Shown here one piece after another: positions 36,411 through 45,351 of a stretch of 64,000 nucleotides of DNA (positions within the stretch are counted from its first letter, which is position 1; each line of letters starts with the position of its first letter). Under the pieces are notes generated by a model. That model worked only from the letters and a program-made list of their open reading frames with translations, was not told where the DNA came from and searched no databases. The stretch is from Lacrimispora amygdalina (lineage in GTDB: Bacteria > Bacillota > Clostridia > Lachnospirales > Lachnospiraceae). The position numbers and the translations under genes are program-made. The stretch lies in assembly GCF_900205965.1 (NCBI RefSeq), contig NZ_OAOF01000002.1, forward strand, positions 186,001 through 250,000. Reading direction: 5' to 3'.

Positions 36411-37049
36411 ATGAATGAATTAAGCAAAAAGGTCTTTTCGTTAATTTTCGCATTAGTGATGTGTTTTTCAGGTATTTTTACCAGTACATCATTTGCAGCT
36501 ACAGATTACTGGCAGAATTGGACAGATGGAGGCGGAACCGTTAATACCGTGAATGGTTCCGGAGGTAATTTCAGTGTAAGCTGGACAAACTGTGGTAATT
36601 TCGTAGTTGGAAAAGGATGGGGTACTGGAAGTCCATCCAGAATCGTGAATTATAATGCTGGTGCTTTCTCTCCATCAGGTAACAGTTATTTAACGTTCTA
36701 TGGCTGGACAAGGAATTCCCTGATTGAATATTATGTGGTTGACAGCTGGGGAACCTACAGACCGACCGGAACCTATAAAGGAACCGTAAACAGCGATGGT
36801 GCCAATTATGATATCTATACAACCATGCGTTACAATGCTCCTTCCATTGATGGTTATCAGACATTTCCACAGTACTGGAGTGTCAGACAGTCAAAGAGAC
36901 CGACCGGTAACAATGCTCAGATTAACTTTGGTAATCATGCAAATGCATGGAGAAGCAAAGGGATGAACTTAGGTAGTTCCTGGTCCTATCAGGCATTCTG
37001 CGTAGAAGGATATCAGAGCAGCGGGTATGCAAATGTAACAGTCTGGTAA
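36411..37049 (+). CDS. Secreted GH11 endo-1,4-beta-xylanase
   Basis: This 212-residue protein has a Sec signal peptide (about 1-30, ending TSTSFAA) and a single GH11 beta-jelly-roll catalytic domain. The two catalytic glutamates are in [13 protein letters not shown] (nucleophile, about residue 106) and [15 protein letters not shown] (acid/base, near 200). Other GH11 markers are [22 protein letters not shown], the thumb region, and [12 protein letters not shown]. No carbohydrate-binding module is present. It hydrolyses xylan outside the cell. The ATG follows an AGGAGGGG site. It is the only polysaccharidase in the window. Confidence 0.95.
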   Translation: MNELSKKVFSLIFALVMCFSGIFTSTSFAATDYWQNWTDGGGTVNTVNGSGGNFSVSWTNCGNFVVGKGWGTGSPSRIVNYNAGAFSPSGNSYLTFYGWTRNSLIEYYVVDSWGTYRPTGTYKGTVNSDGANYDIYTTMRYNAPSIDGYQTFPQYWSVRQSKRPTGNNAQINFGNHANAWRSKGMNLGSSWSYQAFCVEGYQSSGYANVTVW

Positions 37050-37083
37050 TACAGACAGTATTTTAAGAAGCCATTTATCTATG

Positions 37084-37098
37084 CACTTACCTACATAC
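37084..37098. repeat. Right copy of 15-bp inverted repeat flanking the xylanase gene
   Basis: CACTTACCTACATAC is the exact reverse complement of 36362-36376. It lies 34 bp after the xylanase stop and before the FGE-like lipoprotein gene. Confidence 0.7.
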
Positions 37099-37149
37099 TA
37101 TTTAAATATTATATGATCAGATAAAAAAGACAGAGAAAGGGACTTGTCT

Positions 37150-37980
37150 ATGAGGAAGAAGCTGATCTTGCTTTTAATTGCTGCAATGATCGCAGCCTGC
37201 GGATGTTCCAAAAAGGAACAGGATCGTTTTGTACTTGTGGAAGGCAGGGCTGCTATCGCGGCATCAGCCGACAGGGTCCAGGAAGAACCGGCAATCCATG
37301 ATTTTTACATAGGGAAATATGAAGTAACTCAGGAGGAATGGACTGAGGTGATGGGAAATAATCCTTCCACTTTTAAAGGCAGTGATCTGCCGGTAGAATC
37401 CGTAAGCTGGTACGACAGCATCGAATACTGCAACAGGAGAAGTGAAAAAGAGGGACTCAGCCCTTATTACAAGATTGATAAAAAAAACCGTGATCCTGAG
37501 AATATCTGTGATTATGACGATATTCGCTGGACCGTTACTGTTTTAGAAGGCGCAAATGGGTACCGCCTGCCCACAGAAGCTGAGTGGACTTACGCCGCCG
37601 GCGGAGGAGAAAAAACCCAGAATTATACATACAGCGGAAGCTCTGACGAAGAAGAAGCTGTGTGGTATTGGAGAAATGCCGGAAACGAGTATCAAAAGGG
37701 AGACTGGTACTGGCCTGACATCGAAGCCAATCAGACCAAACCCCACCCCGTTGGCAAGAAAAAAGCCAATGAGCTGGGAATCTATGATATGTCCGGAAAT
37801 GTCCGGGAATGGTGTTTTGAATGGTATCAGGATACAAAGATTCCAATGGGCTTTTACCGGGTATGGAAAGGAGGCGGCTGGGTCGGAGATATTACCAGCT
37901 GTCAGATATCCTACCGAGGTAAGTTCGAACCAAACGGAAGAGGCGCAGATATGGGGATCCGTGTATGCAGGGACAGATAA
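37150..37980 (+). CDS. FGE/SUMF1-domain lipoprotein
   Basis: This 276-residue protein has a lipoprotein signal (LLLIAAMIAACGCSKKE) and then a formylglycine-generating-enzyme-like domain: FYIGKYEVTQEEWTEVMGNNPS, PVESVSWYDSIEYCNRRSE, GYRLPTEAEWTYAAGGG, NELGIYDMSGNVREWC and a C-terminal GIRVCRD. I start at ATG 37150, eight bases after AAAGGG. The catalytic Cys pair of true FGE is not evident, so it is more likely a binding or structural member of this C-type-lectin-related fold. It follows the xylanase gene in the same direction by 100 bp, on the outer face of the membrane. Confidence 0.8.
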   Translation: MRKKLILLLIAAMIAACGCSKKEQDRFVLVEGRAAIAASADRVQEEPAIHDFYIGKYEVTQEEWTEVMGNNPSTFKGSDLPVESVSWYDSIEYCNRRSEKEGLSPYYKIDKKNRDPENICDYDDIRWTVTVLEGANGYRLPTEAEWTYAAGGGEKTQNYTYSGSSDEEEAVWYWRNAGNEYQKGDWYWPDIEANQTKPHPVGKKKANELGIYDMSGNVREWCFEWYQDTKIPMGFYRVWKGGGWVGDITSCQISYRGKFEPNGRGADMGIRVCRDR

Positions 37981-38001
37981 CCCTAAATATATAATTTGTA
38001 T

Positions 38002-38025
38002 GAGACCGGTCTTTCATCCGGTCTC
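38002..38025. terminator. Short hairpin between convergent genes
   Basis: GAGACCGG and CCGGTCTC form an eight-bp stem around an eight-base loop, touching the racemase stop codon. There is no clear T-run on either side, so termination is plausible but weakly supported. Confidence 0.4.
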
Positions 38026-38717
38026 TACACCTCTAAGGAAAGCTTTGCTGCCTTAACCGCATGAATTTTGGTAGTATCAAATACAGGCAGATCCACATCT
38101 TCCTGCTGAATTAAAAGACCAATTTCCGTACAGCCAAGAATAACTCCCTGCGCCCCCCGGTTCTTTAAACTATCAATGATACGTAGATATGTTTCCTTCG
38201 ATGTTTCCAATACAGTGCCAAGACATAATTCGTTATAGATAATACTGTTTACTGCCTCAATATCCTTCGCTTCCGGAATCAGAACGGTAATGCCTGCATT
38301 TTCCAGTTTTTCTTTATAAAACTCCTGAGTCATGGTATATTTCGTCCCCAGTAACGCTACTGTTGTAATATGATTCTGTTTTAATTCCTCTGCAGCCACT
38401 TCAGCAATGTGTATAATCGGAATATTAATTTTCTTTTTAATCTGGGGCACTACTTTATGCATGGTATTAGTGCCTATTAGAAGAAAGTCAGCTCCGGCTT
38501 TTTCAAGAGCTTTAGCAGCCGCAGATAAAATATTCCCGCTTTTCTCCCAGTCACCTTCCGCCTGACAGCGCTCAATTTCAGAAAAATCCACGCTGTATAA
38601 AAGTATCTTCGCTGAATGAAGTCCCCCCAGTTCCTGCTTTACCGTCTCATTCATAATCTGATAATATGTAACTGTACTTTCCCAGCTCATACCTCCAATT
38701 AACCCAATTGTTTTCAT
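38025..38717 (-). CDS. Aspartate/glutamate racemase family protein (YgeA-like)
   Basis: This 230-residue protein starts IGLIGGMSWEST, as in the YgeA/RacX group. The first catalytic residue position is Thr (LLIGTNTMHKV, about 78-88), the second is Cys (VILGCTEIGLL, about 188-198). This Thr/Cys pair is normal for YgeA-type racemases and differs from the Cys/Cys of glutamate racemase. It probably makes D-amino acids for the wall or as signals. It follows the VOC-DinB gene by 28 bp and may be cotranscribed with it. Confidence 0.87.
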   Translation of the reverse strand: MKTIGLIGGMSWESTVTYYQIMNETVKQELGGLHSAKILLYSVDFSEIERCQAEGDWEKSGNILSAAAKALEKAGADFLLIGTNTMHKVVPQIKKKINIPIIHIAEVAAEELKQNHITTVALLGTKYTMTQEFYKEKLENAGITVLIPEAKDIEAVNSIIYNELCLGTVLETSKETYLRIIDSLKNRGAQGVILGCTEIGLLIQQEDVDLPVFDTTKIHAVKAAKLSLEV

Positions 38718-38745
38718 AAAGTCTCTCCTGCTTCTACTATCAAAT

Positions 38746-39687
38746 TTAAAAGTATTTGCTGTACCCGCCTTTCGGAACAGCGTTTTCCAATCCTAATACT
38801 CTTGGCCATAAACCAGTATCTGCCGTAATAAAGCCCATTACCATCCCCATGTGGGTATGTAAATGCCTAAACTGCGCTAATATCAGGGTAAGCCTGCTGT
38901 ATTCGCATCCCATGGCCTTATCCGTTAATTCATCGTCAGTCAGTTTTAAAAGATAATACGTAATCTTTCGGCTGATTTCATAAAAATAGTCATTGATCTC
39001 TTCTCTTGTAAGCCGTTTAACCGATACTGCATCCAGATTATTTAAATCCTTTTCATGAATTTCCGGTTCCGTATATTCCTTGTCTCTGGGATTGATAAAC
39101 CACAGATCCAGAGAATGAAGCATGTGATAAATATGTTTCCAGCAGGGCATTTTACAATATTCCTTATTCCACAATTCATCGGTAACACAATCAATCACAT
39201 TCTTTACTTCCCATAACGCCCGGTTCGTCTGTTCTGCTATCATTTCAGTCAATGCATTCTCTTTTTTTATCACCCTGTATGCCATCGGATGTCCTTCAGA
39301 AAACTGAACCAGATCCCACAAATTCCCGTACAGATCTTCAAATACTGCCACAATTCCATACTCCTGAGTCTTGGGCTCCCGGATAAAAGTAATCCCCAGC
39401 TTTTTCATCTCATCATAGTCTCTGTTAAAATCATCCGTTCCCAAAAAAAGAAACACTCTTCCTCCAGCCTGATTGCCGATAAAGGGCTCCTGTTCCTGTT
39501 TTGAGGCTTTTGCAAGCAAAACTGTGGTTCCATAAGCTCCGGGTGGAGAAACCACAACCCATCGCTTATCCTGTTCTGGCTGATATGTGTCTTCTATTAA
39601 TGCAAAATGCAGCTTTTTAGTATAAAATTCAATGGCTTCATTATAATCCCTTACAACCAATGCAATGTGTACCAATGCCTGTGTCAT
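38746..39687 (-). CDS. Fusion of VOC (glyoxalase-like) domain and DinB-like domain
   Basis: In this 313-residue protein residues 1 to about 130 form a VOC domain (HIALVVRDYNEAIEFYTKKL; VFEDLYGNLWDLVQFSEG with the metal-ligand Glu/His pattern). From about 150 a four-helix DinB/YfiT-like domain follows, with a possible metal triad His171 (KHIYHMLHSLDLWF), and a late His pair in RHLHTHMGMV. Both families contain metal-dependent enzymes that act on small electrophiles or thiols, for example resistance proteins. The fusion itself is visible in the sequence, but the substrate is unknown. Confidence 0.8.
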   Translation of the reverse strand: MTQALVHIALVVRDYNEAIEFYTKKLHFALIEDTYQPEQDKRWVVVSPPGAYGTTVLLAKASKQEQEPFIGNQAGGRVFLFLGTDDFNRDYDEMKKLGITFIREPKTQEYGIVAVFEDLYGNLWDLVQFSEGHPMAYRVIKKENALTEMIAEQTNRALWEVKNVIDCVTDELWNKEYCKMPCWKHIYHMLHSLDLWFINPRDKEYTEPEIHEKDLNNLDAVSVKRLTREEINDYFYEISRKITYYLLKLTDDELTDKAMGCEYSRLTLILAQFRHLHTHMGMVMGFITADTGLWPRVLGLENAVPKGGYSKYF

Positions 39688-39705
39688 CTGATTTTCTCCT
39701 CTTTT

Positions 39706-40089
39706 TTATAACTGTAAGCGTTTTCCCTCTTTATCAAAGTGCTTTCTTAATGCAAGTTCAGTGGGAATTATAGAACCAATCAGAATAACCATTTGTACGG
39801 TTATAACCAGCGTTCCGAACATACCTACTGTGTCTGTCCCCTTACCCAGGACAGCCAGCATTGCGACAAATGACGGAACAAGCATACAGAAGCCCACTAT
39901 CTGCCAGACCTTCCCGCAGTGATGATGTGCAAACTCCCAGGTATCCTTATTTTTCATGGACATTGTAGTTCTGTATCCTGCCAGATTATTTATTTTTTGG
40001 GGCGGCTTTTTTTTTAAAAGATTACCAATCACAATCATTACAAGCGGAAGCAGCAGTTCCATTGCTGTTATAAAAATCCAAAAAGTCAT
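39706..40089 (-). CDS. SdpI-family small membrane protein
   Basis: This protein of about 127 residues has three to four membrane segments and the SdpI/YhfL motif NLAGYRTTMSMKNKDTWEFA, followed by His-rich HHHCGKVW. I take the ATG at 40089 (MTFWIFITAMELL), eight bases after AGGAG; an upstream GTG at 40098 would overlap that site. SdpI proteins protect against secreted peptides or regulate membrane repressors. The gene overlaps the ribosome-site region of a broken gene upstream and probably belonged to the same operon. Confidence 0.75.
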   Translation of the reverse strand: MTFWIFITAMELLLPLVMIVIGNLLKKKPPQKINNLAGYRTTMSMKNKDTWEFAHHHCGKVWQIVGFCMLVPSFVAMLAVLGKGTDTVGMFGTLVITVQMVILIGSIIPTELALRKHFDKEGKRLQL

Positions 40090-40094
40090 ATTTT

Positions 40095-40476
40095 TCACTC
40101 CTGTGTGACAGATTCCAGCTGTTTATAAAGGGTCTCAGTTTTTTCCCGCGTCTGATCATTCATCACATGCAGACCCTCATCAGTTCCAATTATTATAAAA
40201 GGGGGCCTGGAAGCATCTATATACACGTGGGCGGTCTCTGTTCCGGTATTAAATTTCCCTTTCAATATAGAGCCCAGATCAGAGCCATTCTTCTTTGTTA
40301 ATTGAAAAGGTAAGGTTTCTTCCAGCTTTATAGTTTTTATACCTTCAAGGATTGTATTTTTCCTTTTCCTCCTGGCTTGACGTATTATATTCTGCTATAA
40401 GAAACGATCCGCGTCCTGTCAATAAAACAGCAGACAAAACCAACAGCAGAATAAATATAATCCAAACAGCAACCAT
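40095..40476 (-). pseudogene. Broken DUF3784/PH-domain-like gene
   Basis: The ATG at 40476 has AGGAGG upstream and reads one membrane segment, then GRGSFLIAEYNTSSQEEKEK, the start of a DUF3784-like protein, and stops at 40345. The +1-shifted frame continues without a stop from about 40350 to 40095 as LEGIKTIKLEETLPFQL, GSDLGSILKGKFNTG and YIDASRPPFIIIGT, which looks like the C-terminal PH-like domain of the same protein. The middle membrane segments usual for the family seem to be deleted, with a frame change. The remnant lies just before the SdpI-like gene. Confidence 0.65.
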
Positions 40477-40668
40477 TATGACTACCTCCTGAACTATTTA
40501 TTATCAGGATAGTACAAATAACAAATAAGATCAAGTAATTAGACCATTTTATTTTGACCTTCAGTTATATTTATCCTCATCATATTAATCAATACTCCAT
40601 TGAAGTATCAGACCAGATCTGATACCATTACATTATCAAACTGATTGATAGAACAGGAGGACAGACCC

Positions 40669-41730
40669 ATGCCATTAAACACCGTTATTCGGGAAAAAAG
40701 AAAAGAAGCCGGGCTTACACAGGAAGAAGTAGCCGACTATTTAGGAGTCTCTGCCCCTGCTGTCAGCAAATGGGAAAAAGGAAGCACTTCACCTGACATC
40801 ACACTGCTGCCTGCCCTCGCACGACTGTTAAAGACTGATATGAATACACTTCTCTGTTTTCAAGCCGAACTTACCAAAGAAGAAATCAGCCGGCTCTGCA
40901 AAGAGATTATGGATGTCATTCACAGCAAAGGATTTGAAACAGGTTTACTCTTAACGATGGAAAAAGTCCGTGAATATCCGACCTGCGGCCAATTTATTCA
41001 CACTGCTGCACTGCTGTTAGACGGTGCCATGCTGATGACAGGTATGAATACCGAAGAAAAAAAGAAATATAGCAGTCAGATTACCTCCCTGTATATGCAG
41101 GCCGCCAGATATGGAGATGAACAAATCCGCAGCAAGGCAAATTTTATGCTGGCTACAACCTATACAAGAACTGGTAATTATGAGAAAGCACAAAAGCTGT
41201 TAGATCTGCTGCCAGACCATAACGCCATTGACAAACGGCCTCTTTTAGCAGAACTTTTGATCCAGGAGGGAAAAACAGATAAGGCTGGAGAACTGATAGA
41301 ACGAAGACTTCTTATGGCAAACCAGGAGATTCAGATGTTATTAATGAAATTATCGGACATCGCCATAAAGGAGGGAAAGCCTCAGAATGCAGCAGAAATT
41401 TCGGAGCGGTCTTCCAAACTGGCAGAGATGTTTGGGATGCAGGAATATGATACTTACGCAGCTCCCCTTCAGACTGCCATTGACCAGAGAGATGTTCCAA
41501 AAAGCATATCCCTCTTAAAATCTATGCTGTCCTCCCTTCTTAACCCCATGGATCTGGACAACTCCGTACTGTACCAGCACATTCCAATGCCGAACTATAC
41601 GAAAGATGTCCGTAATAAAATGATTAAAGTCATTCTCAGGGAACTGGAAGACGACCAGTATTCTTATCTTCATTCAAGTGAAGAGTTTGAACAATTAATG
41701 AAAAAGTTCCGTTCTGTGCAGGTGAAGTGA
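40669..41730 (+). CDS. XRE-family regulator with C-terminal helical repeats
   Basis: This 353-residue protein starts at ATG 40669, eight bases after AGGAGG. Residues 1-62 are a classical HTH_3 domain (REKRKEAGLTQEEVADYLGV and PAVSKWEKGSTSPDITLLP). The remainder is all-helical and resembles TPR-like repeats (YTRTGNYEKAQKLLDLLPDH, LIQEGKTDKAGELIERRL). Such regulators can respond to peptides or to cell state. The neighbouring minus-strand SdpI/DUF3784 genes are divergent and could be targets. Confidence 0.85.
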   Translation: MPLNTVIREKRKEAGLTQEEVADYLGVSAPAVSKWEKGSTSPDITLLPALARLLKTDMNTLLCFQAELTKEEISRLCKEIMDVIHSKGFETGLLLTMEKVREYPTCGQFIHTAALLLDGAMLMTGMNTEEKKKYSSQITSLYMQAARYGDEQIRSKANFMLATTYTRTGNYEKAQKLLDLLPDHNAIDKRPLLAELLIQEGKTDKAGELIERRLLMANQEIQMLLMKLSDIAIKEGKPQNAAEISERSSKLAEMFGMQEYDTYAAPLQTAIDQRDVPKSISLLKSMLSSLLNPMDLDNSVLYQHIPMPNYTKDVRNKMIKVILRELEDDQYSYLHSSEEFEQLMKKFRSVQVK

Positions 41731-41734
41731 GGCA

Positions 41735-41779
41735 GATTTAAGCCAGGCCGCAGGAAGTTTCGCCGGCCCGGCTTAAATC
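41735..41779. terminator. Terminator after the XRE regulator gene
   Basis: GATTTAAGCC at 41735-41744 pairs with GGCTTAAATC at 41770-41779, and GGCC/GGCC pairs extend the stem inward. It sits four bases from the stop of the convergent gene. Confidence 0.7.
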
Positions 41780-41782
41780 CCT

Positions 41783-42712
41783 CTATTGAATACGTTGACA
41801 CGAATTAACGATATCTTCACACGTGGATTTATATTTTTCAAACTGGCTTGGCCTAACAATCTGTACAATAATCGCAAATTTGTCAAAATCTTTAAACTCT
41901 GCTAAAGAGATAATATAATAATATTTATCACTATCCAGTTCACCGGAATATAGAACAGTTTTAATCCTCTTTTCCTCATCTTTTTCATCTCTCATAACCT
42001 CAATAAATTCCGGATTATCATGTTGTAACAGCAATTCATCAATATATGAAGTTAATGCATCTTCAGGGTTGAAGTTATCCGTATAATCTGCTTTATCATA
42101 ATCTAAAACTCCTGTAAGCAGATCTTCATCATATGTCAGGCATTTCAAATCTAAAGAAGTATTCTCTTTCTCCTGTTTCCAATCTTCCGGGAATGTAAAT
42201 GAAAAATGGTCCGTTTTAAAAGTTTTGGACTGCAGCACCTGTGAATGAGTTTCGTTCTCTCCTGTGGGAAAAAATGCAATACCGGCTATAACAGCAACAG
42301 CGAGAGAAACCACGATCAGTAAGGTAACGAAGATACTCAATACATTTGTACCCCCATGTCTTTTTATGTACTGTACCGCTTCCCATTGTGTCATATGGGA
42401 GGTTTGTTCTATCGTCTTTTTTGCTTTGTTTCGGTAATAAGAGTTTGCAAAGATTCCAACTAATATATGCAAAACCAGTCCGCCTCCTGGAATAATTGCT
42501 GAAAATAAAGAGAGCAGCCCAAATAAAAAAGCCTCTAAATACATTTTTCTGTATCCCAGCCAGTAAATCGAAAAAATGAACGCCGGCCAGTTCCAGCTTG
42601 CAAAGTTTGGTTGTCCCATTCTGCCACGCCATTGATTCCTGTAATACTGATAATTATCCCCTACGAATAATTCATCATTTCTGTCATCTACTATCTGTTG
42701 TTCCCCTGTCAT
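41783..42712 (-). CDS. DUF2628-type membrane protein with extracytoplasmic C-terminal domain
   Basis: This 309-residue protein has an N-terminal DUF2628-like part (NWPAFIFSIYWLGYRKMY, then FGLLSLFSAIIPGGGLVLH) with three membrane segments. A fourth segment near 125-150 (NVLSIFVTLLIVVSLAVAVI) is followed by a soluble C-terminal domain of about 150 residues with the pattern of PsbP/lipoprotein-like folds (FSFTFPEDWKQEKE). Function is unknown. No signal for a specific pathway is seen in its surroundings. Confidence 0.65.
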   Translation of the reverse strand: MTGEQQIVDDRNDELFVGDNYQYYRNQWRGRMGQPNFASWNWPAFIFSIYWLGYRKMYLEAFLFGLLSLFSAIIPGGGLVLHILVGIFANSYYRNKAKKTIEQTSHMTQWEAVQYIKRHGGTNVLSIFVTLLIVVSLAVAVIAGIAFFPTGENETHSQVLQSKTFKTDHFSFTFPEDWKQEKENTSLDLKCLTYDEDLLTGVLDYDKADYTDNFNPEDALTSYIDELLLQHDNPEFIEVMRDEKDEEKRIKTVLYSGELDSDKYYYIISLAEFKDFDKFAIIVQIVRPSQFEKYKSTCEDIVNSCQRIQ

Positions 42713-43001
42713 TTCTGTTCCTCCATTGTAATGTTAATTTCAAAAATAATGCCTTAACTTATTATAAAATAAATTGTTACAAAAATGGTGTTAATGTAAT
42801 AAATAGCACCGTGCATGTAATTTTTGGTAAATCTTTGTCGCTTTTATCCCCCGCCGGTCAATTATAATATCCATGTATTATCCCATTATTTACGAGCAAT
42901 ACTATAAACTGGTACAAATTGTATCGATATATGTTTTTTACATTGAGTTTTCTTTTATTTGTGTTACTATAATATCAATATTACTATTATAGGAGGAACA
43001 T

Positions 43002-44405
43002 ATGCCAGAAGCGATTGTCCGCATCAGCGAAATCCAGTTAAAAGATCTAAAGAATACAAAATATGGAAAGATAGAGATGCCATCTTATGCAGAAAAAAAT
43101 TATTTTTCGGATCAGGCAGATCTTCTCGGTATTTATGGACAGAACGGATCAGGGAAGACTGCCGTAATAGAAGCCATGGACATCATCCAGACACTTTTAG
43201 CGGGAAAATCTCTGCCGGAAGATACGGTCCACTTTATATCCGAAGAATCAGGTACCTGCAGCATCACCGTCAAATTTCTGATTCGTTTTCCTGATCAATC
43301 CATTCTTGCGGAATATACTGCCCAATTTAAGAGGGTCACAAGTCATTCCATGGAAATATCAAGGGAAACCTTAAGTACTGCCATCTGGAACGGAACACGT
43401 TTTGATAGTAAAAAAACTCTCATGGATTACTCCTTATCACCTGACGGACCGGCTTTTGCACCAAAATACCGGTATGAAGCTCTGTCTAAAAGCGGCGAGG
43501 ATATCCGTGTAAATTTAAGCGTGGCTAAAAAGCTGGCACAGAAAAATACTGCCTCCTTTCTATTCAGCCAGGAAAGCAGAAGCATCTTTCTGTCTGCTCC
43601 TGAACATATTACACAGGACTATGCACCGGTTATTGAAGCAATATATCAATATTCCAGCTTTAATCTATTCGTGATTTCCAGTGCTCATTCCGGCTCTATC
43701 TCCATGAACTCCAGACTTCCCTTCGCCTTCCGCTTAAATCTGGGCGGCCGGATTGCTAAAGGTGATTTAATGATCCGGCTTGATGACCCATCTGTTATCA
43801 GTAAGGAACAGTTTCAGCTTGTAAACCAGATTATTGAAGATATGAATTTAGTCTTATCCTCTATGATTCCAGGCCTGACCATTGGTATTCACAACTTTGG
43901 TGAACAGTTAAGAGAAAATGGCACGCCGGGTTATCGGATTCAGCTGATATCCAGACGTGGAGAGGTTGTAATTCCTCTTAAATATGAATCTGAGGGAATC
44001 ATAAAGATTATTTCTGTACTGAACGTAATGATGTGTGTCTACAATCAGCCTTCCATGTGCCTGATTATCGATGAACTGGATTCCGGTATCTATGAATATC
44101 TGTTAGGGGAGATTTTATCAATCTTTGAAAAAGGAGCGAAGGGACAGCTAATCTTTACCTCTCATAATTTAAGAGCACTGGAGATGATACACAAAAGAAG
44201 CATTCTTTTCTCTACCGCCAATCCAGCCAACCGGTATATCCGCCTCCAGAATGTAAAAAGCAATAATAACCTGCGGGATTTGTATCTGCGCAGCATAACG
44301 CTTGGAGGACAGCCTGAGGAGATATATGAAGAAACTGACAGTGTAGAGATCGGACGCGCATTCCGGCGTGCCGGAAAGGCGGTTCCCTATGATAAACAAG
44401 ACTAA
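43002..44405 (+). CDS. AAA ATPase of a putative two-gene defence module
   Basis: This 467-residue SMC/OLD-like ATPase (AAA_15/AAA_21 class) has Walker A GIYGQNGSGKTAV (near 42-54), a signature-like LKYESEGIIKIISVL, Walker B CLIIDELDSGIYEYL and a final TSHNLRALEMI switch. The region between is an insertion of about 250 residues. The gene overlaps the next ORF in sequence and function. ATPase-plus-Toprim pairs of this size include PARIS (AriA/AriB), AbiL and RloAB anti-phage systems. The precise type is uncertain. AGGAGG precedes the ATG. Confidence 0.75.
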   Translation: MPEAIVRISEIQLKDLKNTKYGKIEMPSYAEKNYFSDQADLLGIYGQNGSGKTAVIEAMDIIQTLLAGKSLPEDTVHFISEESGTCSITVKFLIRFPDQSILAEYTAQFKRVTSHSMEISRETLSTAIWNGTRFDSKKTLMDYSLSPDGPAFAPKYRYEALSKSGEDIRVNLSVAKKLAQKNTASFLFSQESRSIFLSAPEHITQDYAPVIEAIYQYSSFNLFVISSAHSGSISMNSRLPFAFRLNLGGRIAKGDLMIRLDDPSVISKEQFQLVNQIIEDMNLVLSSMIPGLTIGIHNFGEQLRENGTPGYRIQLISRRGEVVIPLKYESEGIIKIISVLNVMMCVYNQPSMCLIIDELDSGIYEYLLGEILSIFEKGAKGQLIFTSHNLRALEMIHKRSILFSTANPANRYIRLQNVKSNNNLRDLYLRSITLGGQPEEIYEETDSVEIGRAFRRAGKAVPYDKQD

Positions 44406-45090
44406 GAAAGTCATTCTCTTTATTGCAGAAGGACCAACAGATGAGGAAACGTTAAGCCCTGTTTTAAAAAAGATCTTTCAGAAAGAAGACGTCCGCTTTC
44501 ATATCGTGCATGGAGATCTCACCAGCAACTGGTCCGTCACTGCCCAGAATGCAGTGAAAACAGTGAACCGGCACATTGATACAGAACGAAAACGTTATGG
44601 ATTCGAGAAAAAAGATATATTAAAAGTTATACATCTGGTTGATATCGATGGTGCTTTTATCCAGGAAGAGAAAGTGGTTTATGGAAAGCATGAGGAAATC
44701 CTGTATTTGAGGGACCATATTGAAACCCGTTTTCCGGAAACCGTCATCAACCGCAACAAACGGAAATCCCAGATATTATCCCGGCTTTCCCTTACCGGAA
44801 AAATCAGTTCCATCCCCTATTCTATCTACTATTTCTCAAGAAATCTGGAGCATGTGCTTCACAACAGCAGTAAAAATCTGACCAATGAAGAGAAAGTCAA
44901 TTATGCAGACACCTTTGCAGACCGGTACTCCTTAGACCCTGCCTCTTTTCTCTCTTTCCTTTCCGGTAACGATTTTACGGTTCCCGGTGATTACAGGGAT
45001 ACCTGGGAGTTTATCAGCGAGGGGACGAATTCCTTAAACCGCTACAGTAATTTCCATCTTCTCTTTTCTTCTCTAACTGAAATCGGGTAG
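44389..45090 (+). CDS. Toprim-like effector of the putative defence module
   Basis: This 233-residue protein starts at MINKTKKVILFIAEG, 17 bases before the ATPase stop. The first glutamate motif of a Toprim fold is visible (FIAEGPTDEETLSPVLKK), followed by HLVDIDGAF with the acidic DxD pair. DUF4435, AbiLii and RloB effectors share this general plan: a conserved Glu, then DxD, in a small protein next to an ATPase. I do not see an unambiguous hallmark of one of these families. Role inferred: nuclease activated by the partner on phage infection. Confidence 0.6.
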   Translation: MINKTKKVILFIAEGPTDEETLSPVLKKIFQKEDVRFHIVHGDLTSNWSVTAQNAVKTVNRHIDTERKRYGFEKKDILKVIHLVDIDGAFIQEEKVVYGKHEEILYLRDHIETRFPETVINRNKRKSQILSRLSLTGKISSIPYSIYYFSRNLEHVLHNSSKNLTNEEKVNYADTFADRYSLDPASFLSFLSGNDFTVPGDYRDTWEFISEGTNSLNRYSNFHLLFSSLTEIG

Positions 45091-45177
45091 GAGGCGGTGA
45101 CTAGCCGCCTTCTTCTCCAGGACCGTACGTACCAGTATCCTGGATTAAACTGATAAAATACGGTAAATCAATAAAAT

Positions 45178-45223
45178 ACCGACTCTTATCTCTCCTAAAA
45201 TAGGCTTTATGATAAGAATCGGT
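45178..45223 (+). terminator. Inverted repeat downstream of the defence pair
   Basis: ACCGACTCTTATC at 45178-45190 pairs with GATAAGAATCGGT at 45211-45223 with one mismatch. GTTATATTAT follows. It probably ends the ATPase/Toprim transcript. The rest of 45091-45351 shows no gene. Confidence 0.55.
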
Positions 45224-45351
45224 GTTATATTATGCTCTAAAATTCTATTTTATCTACATACACTGAAGTCAACGGATATGCAAAAAACAAGTTAAGTTTT
45301 GGTGTGAAAGTTGTATTTTTATTATAATTAAAAATTATTTGCCAACTACTT

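Noticed and set aside
37150..37980. Active sulfatase-maturing FGE
   Set aside because: The fold is present, but no sulfatase gene is nearby, and the catalytic Cys pair is not evident.
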